A DNA stretch of 64,000 nucleotides, taken from positions 60,133 to 124,132 of the forward strand of contig CAJVYQ010000005.1 in the NCBI GenBank assembly GCA_913009825.1, written 5' to 3'. Position 1 is the first letter of the stretch. Each line of letters opens with the position of its first letter. Below the pieces are notes generated by a model. It saw nothing but the letters and a program-made list of their open reading frames with translations. It was not told where the DNA came from and ran no database searches. Source of the DNA: an uncultured Deferribacteres bacterium. GTDB lineage: Bacteria; Zhuqueibacterota; JdFR-76; DREG01. The position numbers were made by a program, and so were the translations under genes. Positions 62,402 to 64,000 of the stretch are shown here, piece by piece.

Positions 62402-62803
62402 ATGAAATTTATAAGAGTCATCATCGGTTGTGTCTTTCTGTTATCGGCTGTGATGAAATTGTCTGATTTTCAGAATACCGTTCTTTTTTTCTCGAATATT
62501 GTTTCGATATTAAACACCTGGATTCGCGGCGGTTTATCCATGTTGATCTTAATCGAATTGATTTTTTCGATTGCGGTTCTGCAGACAAAAATAGATATAC
62601 TTGTGATTTATAATCTGATGATAATCCTGTTAATAATGTTTTCGGGAATAGGTATGATGTTTTTGTTTTTAAAGATTGAAAACTGCGGCTGCTTCGGCAC
62701 TATTTTCCAAACCAATCCGATTCTGACAATTGCAAAAAATGTTATACTTATCGGTTTGATCTTGTTTCTGAAAAAACGGGAAAACAGGATTTATGACGGC
62801 TAA
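62402..62803 (+). CDS. MauE/DoxX-like redox membrane protein
   Basis: The 133-residue protein has four membrane segments (about 5-22, 42-62, 68-92, 108-125) and the motif ENCGCFG in the third loop, typical of MauE-like proteins. These pass electrons or form disulfides with a thioredoxin-like partner. RBS GGAGGAGAG precedes the ATG. Its stop overlaps the start of the following thioredoxin-like gene by 11 bases. Such pairs occur beside peptide-export systems and in methylamine dehydrogenase maturation; here the neighbour is a dead peptide exporter. Confidence 0.8.
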   Translation: MKFIRVIIGCVFLLSAVMKLSDFQNTVLFFSNIVSILNTWIRGGLSMLILIELIFSIAVLQTKIDILVIYNLMIILLIMFSGIGMMFLFLKIENCGCFGTIFQTNPILTIAKNVILIGLILFLKKRENRIYDG

Positions 62804-63335
62804 AAAAATTATCTCTATATTGTTTTTACTAACGGTTTTTGCCGTAATGGGCTGGCTTTTCCCTGAAGCGACAAAACCGGAGGTTCTGCCGGTGGGTTCG
62901 TATATGCCTGTAGTTGAATACGAAACGCCAAACGGAAAGAATACTCTAAAACCGGACAACGCCAAGATTACGATAGTAGTTCTGTTTCACCGGAATTGCG
63001 ACCATTGCGTGTATCAATTGAATCAGTTTAATGATCATCTTGCTATGTTTAGGGAGGAAATATTTTTCTTTTTAACAACAGAGGAAAATTTTTATACCGG
63101 CAACGCTGTAAAAGACTGGCCAAAGCTTATGCAAGCCCAAAATGTGAACTGGGGGATTGTGGAGAAAAAGTATTTTAAGGAATCATTCGGCAGTACAATA
63201 TATCCCGGAATTTACATCTTTGATCAAAGGGGAAAGCTGGCTTATAAAATTCACGGTGAAGTAAAATTAGCAAAGATAATAAAAATCATACAGAATTTTG
63301 GCGGTCCGGAACGCCAGATCAGCGGCAATAATTAA
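62793..63335 (+). CDS. TlpA-like thioredoxin-fold protein, membrane-anchored
   Basis: The 180-residue protein has an N-terminal hydrophobic segment (about 5-23), then the thioredoxin fold with VVLFHRNCDHCVYQLNQF, where CDHC is the redox CxxC, and a late YPGIYIFDQRGKLAYKIHGE with the cis-Pro region. The active site faces the periplasm. It is translationally coupled to the MauE-like gene, so the two very probably form one electron-transfer unit. Substrates are unknown. Confidence 0.82.
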   Translation: MTAKKIISILFLLTVFAVMGWLFPEATKPEVLPVGSYMPVVEYETPNGKNTLKPDNAKITIVVLFHRNCDHCVYQLNQFNDHLAMFREEIFFFLTTEENFYTGNAVKDWPKLMQAQNVNWGIVEKKYFKESFGSTIYPGIYIFDQRGKLAYKIHGEVKLAKIIKIIQNFGGPERQISGNN

Positions 63336-63412
63336 TGTCCTTGGCCGTGGGGCGGTAAATTGTTATGGTTTTACAGTTAAAAAACGTGAAAAATATTTAC
63401 GTTTTATTTATT

Positions 63413-63863
63413 TTATGCAGCGATTCTAAGTTCTTTTATAACAATATGTAACCCATTATTTATCATTCTTTGGCCGTTCTCCATTTTTGATGGTTGCTCC
63501 ACATTTTTGTGACCACTCTTTTTAAAAGCCATTGAAATCATTGGACTTACAAATTTTCTCTTCGGTAAAATTGACAGCCAGAGCCATTTCCAACCTATAT
63601 GTGTAACAGTATAATAATTAGTATCTTGCGCTTTTCTCACGATCCCGCGAACCATCAATTTCTTCAGTTCATAGCGAATTTGTGCAGAATTTGAGAAAAG
63701 CTCCGGTATGGCAGTTAGAAGCTCTCGTGTTCTGAAATCATGGGCGGCATATTTCGGCTTAATCAACTCTTCACATAAAGCAACCTGTCGATCTTTACGT
63801 AAATCCGGAGCTGCAACTGACCTCCCTTTACAATCTGAACGCTCTCGGATTTATATCAAATCC
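63413..63863 (-). pseudogene. C-terminal remnant of a mobile-element-type ORF
   Basis: The minus frame is open from a TAA near 63864 to 63413 without an ATG (a TTG at 63766 only). It reads GRSVAAPDLRKDRQVALCEE, KYAAHDFRTRELLTAIPELF, IRYELKKLMVRGIVRKAQ and HIGWKWLWLSILPKRKF. The IRYELxKLxxRGIxxK and YYxVTxxGxKW pattern is a winged-helix tail that I recall from long (about 450-500 residue) recurrent ORFs in bacterial accessory DNA. The N-terminal three quarters is missing, so it is a fragment. The family name is uncertain. Confidence 0.5.
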
Positions 63864-63873
63864 GAGAGCGTTC
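63837..63873. repeat. 16-bp perfect hairpin
   Basis: GAACGCTCTCGGATTT (63837-63852) pairs with AAATCCGAGAGCGTTC (63858-63873) around a 5-base loop. It lies 20 bases before the start of the last gene, at the 5' break of the mobile-element remnant. It could be an element end or a leader hairpin. Confidence 0.65.
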
Positions 63874-63893
63874 TAATATTAATGGGAGGAAAC

Positions 63894-64000
63894 ATGTTTA
63901 AAAGAAATTTATTGGTCCATTTTCTCATCTGTATTCTGTTGTTTGGTACTATTGATTCAATTTTAATTGCAGAAGAAATAGAGAAAAAAACCGGAGACAA
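63894..64000 (+). CDS. Start of a secreted protein (runs off the window)
   Basis: After GGGAGGAAAC the ATG at 63894 opens MFKRNLLVHFLICILLFGTI, a signal peptide with basic start and hydrophobic core, then AEEIEKKTGD to the window end. Only 35 residues are visible, so no family can be given. The strong ribosome site and export signal support a real gene. It may belong with the MauE/thioredoxin pair upstream. Confidence 0.65.
   Translation, partial: MFKRNLLVHFLICILLFGTIDSILIAEEIEKKTGD

Overview
This window reads as chromosomal DNA from a Gram-negative bacterium of the wider FCB assemblage (Calditrichota/KSB1/Ignavibacteria-like). Two secreted proteins end in a tail with the YPNPFNP motif and a SSGVYIYRL-type FlgD/Por-like fold, which is typical of those lineages. 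LPS genes (waaA, a heptosyltransferase, a heptose-nucleotide fusion), lolA and tatC show an outer membrane and Tat export. The phylum placement is inference; no rRNA or tRNA gene is visible. Nearly all genes lie on the minus strand.

Layout. 1-4.5 kb is an accessory graveyard: the 5' end of an IS1182-type transposase, small toxin/antitoxin-like genes (some broken), a coiled-coil protein, and a 23S-intervening-sequence (four-helix) protein gene wrecked by a 132-bp MITE-like insertion plus frameshifts. 4.5-11.9 kb is a capsule/exopolysaccharide locus read leftwards: Wzc-like tyrosine autokinase, UpxY/NusG antiterminator, DUF5674 protein, small protein, WlbA-WlbB fusion, WecB. 13-19.6 kb holds lolA, ftsK, gcvT, an aminotransferase and plsY. 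20-25 kb holds a heptose cytidylyltransferase/phosphatase fusion (plus strand), a TIM-barrel protein, a ROK regulator and a P1 peptidase. 25.1-32.2 kb is argG-argH and carA-carB. 32.9 kb is a divergent DAHP synthase (plus strand). 34-39.5 kb has two secreted FlgD-tailed proteins and a sigma-54 activator. 39.9-45 kb has paired ECF-type ATPases, waaA, a GT9 heptosyltransferase and a UDP-glucuronate decarboxylase. 45.3-47.3 kb has apbE and a polyprenyl diphosphate synthase. 48.1-55.7 kb is a five-gene sensory phosphorelay. 56-61.3 kb has nrnA-like DHH, MBL, PHP, dcd, tatC and a lytic transglycosylase. 61.7-64 kb has a decayed peptide-exporter ABC gene, a MauE/thioredoxin pair, a decayed mobile-element-type ORF and the start of a secreted protein.

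The most unusual layer is non-coding. At least four families of short elements with terminal inverted repeats fill the intergenic spaces: A, GTAACTATTCAG ends; B, TGTAACACTTTAGT ends; C, AATTGAGCGATTCT ends; D, CTGAACGAAAAGT ends. One family interrupts a gene with a target-site duplication, one supplies a gene's stop codon, and others flank a decayed transporter. An in-frame extra segment of about 35 residues in WecB may be a further, protein-coding insertion. Family statements below come from recognition by eye; no database search was run.
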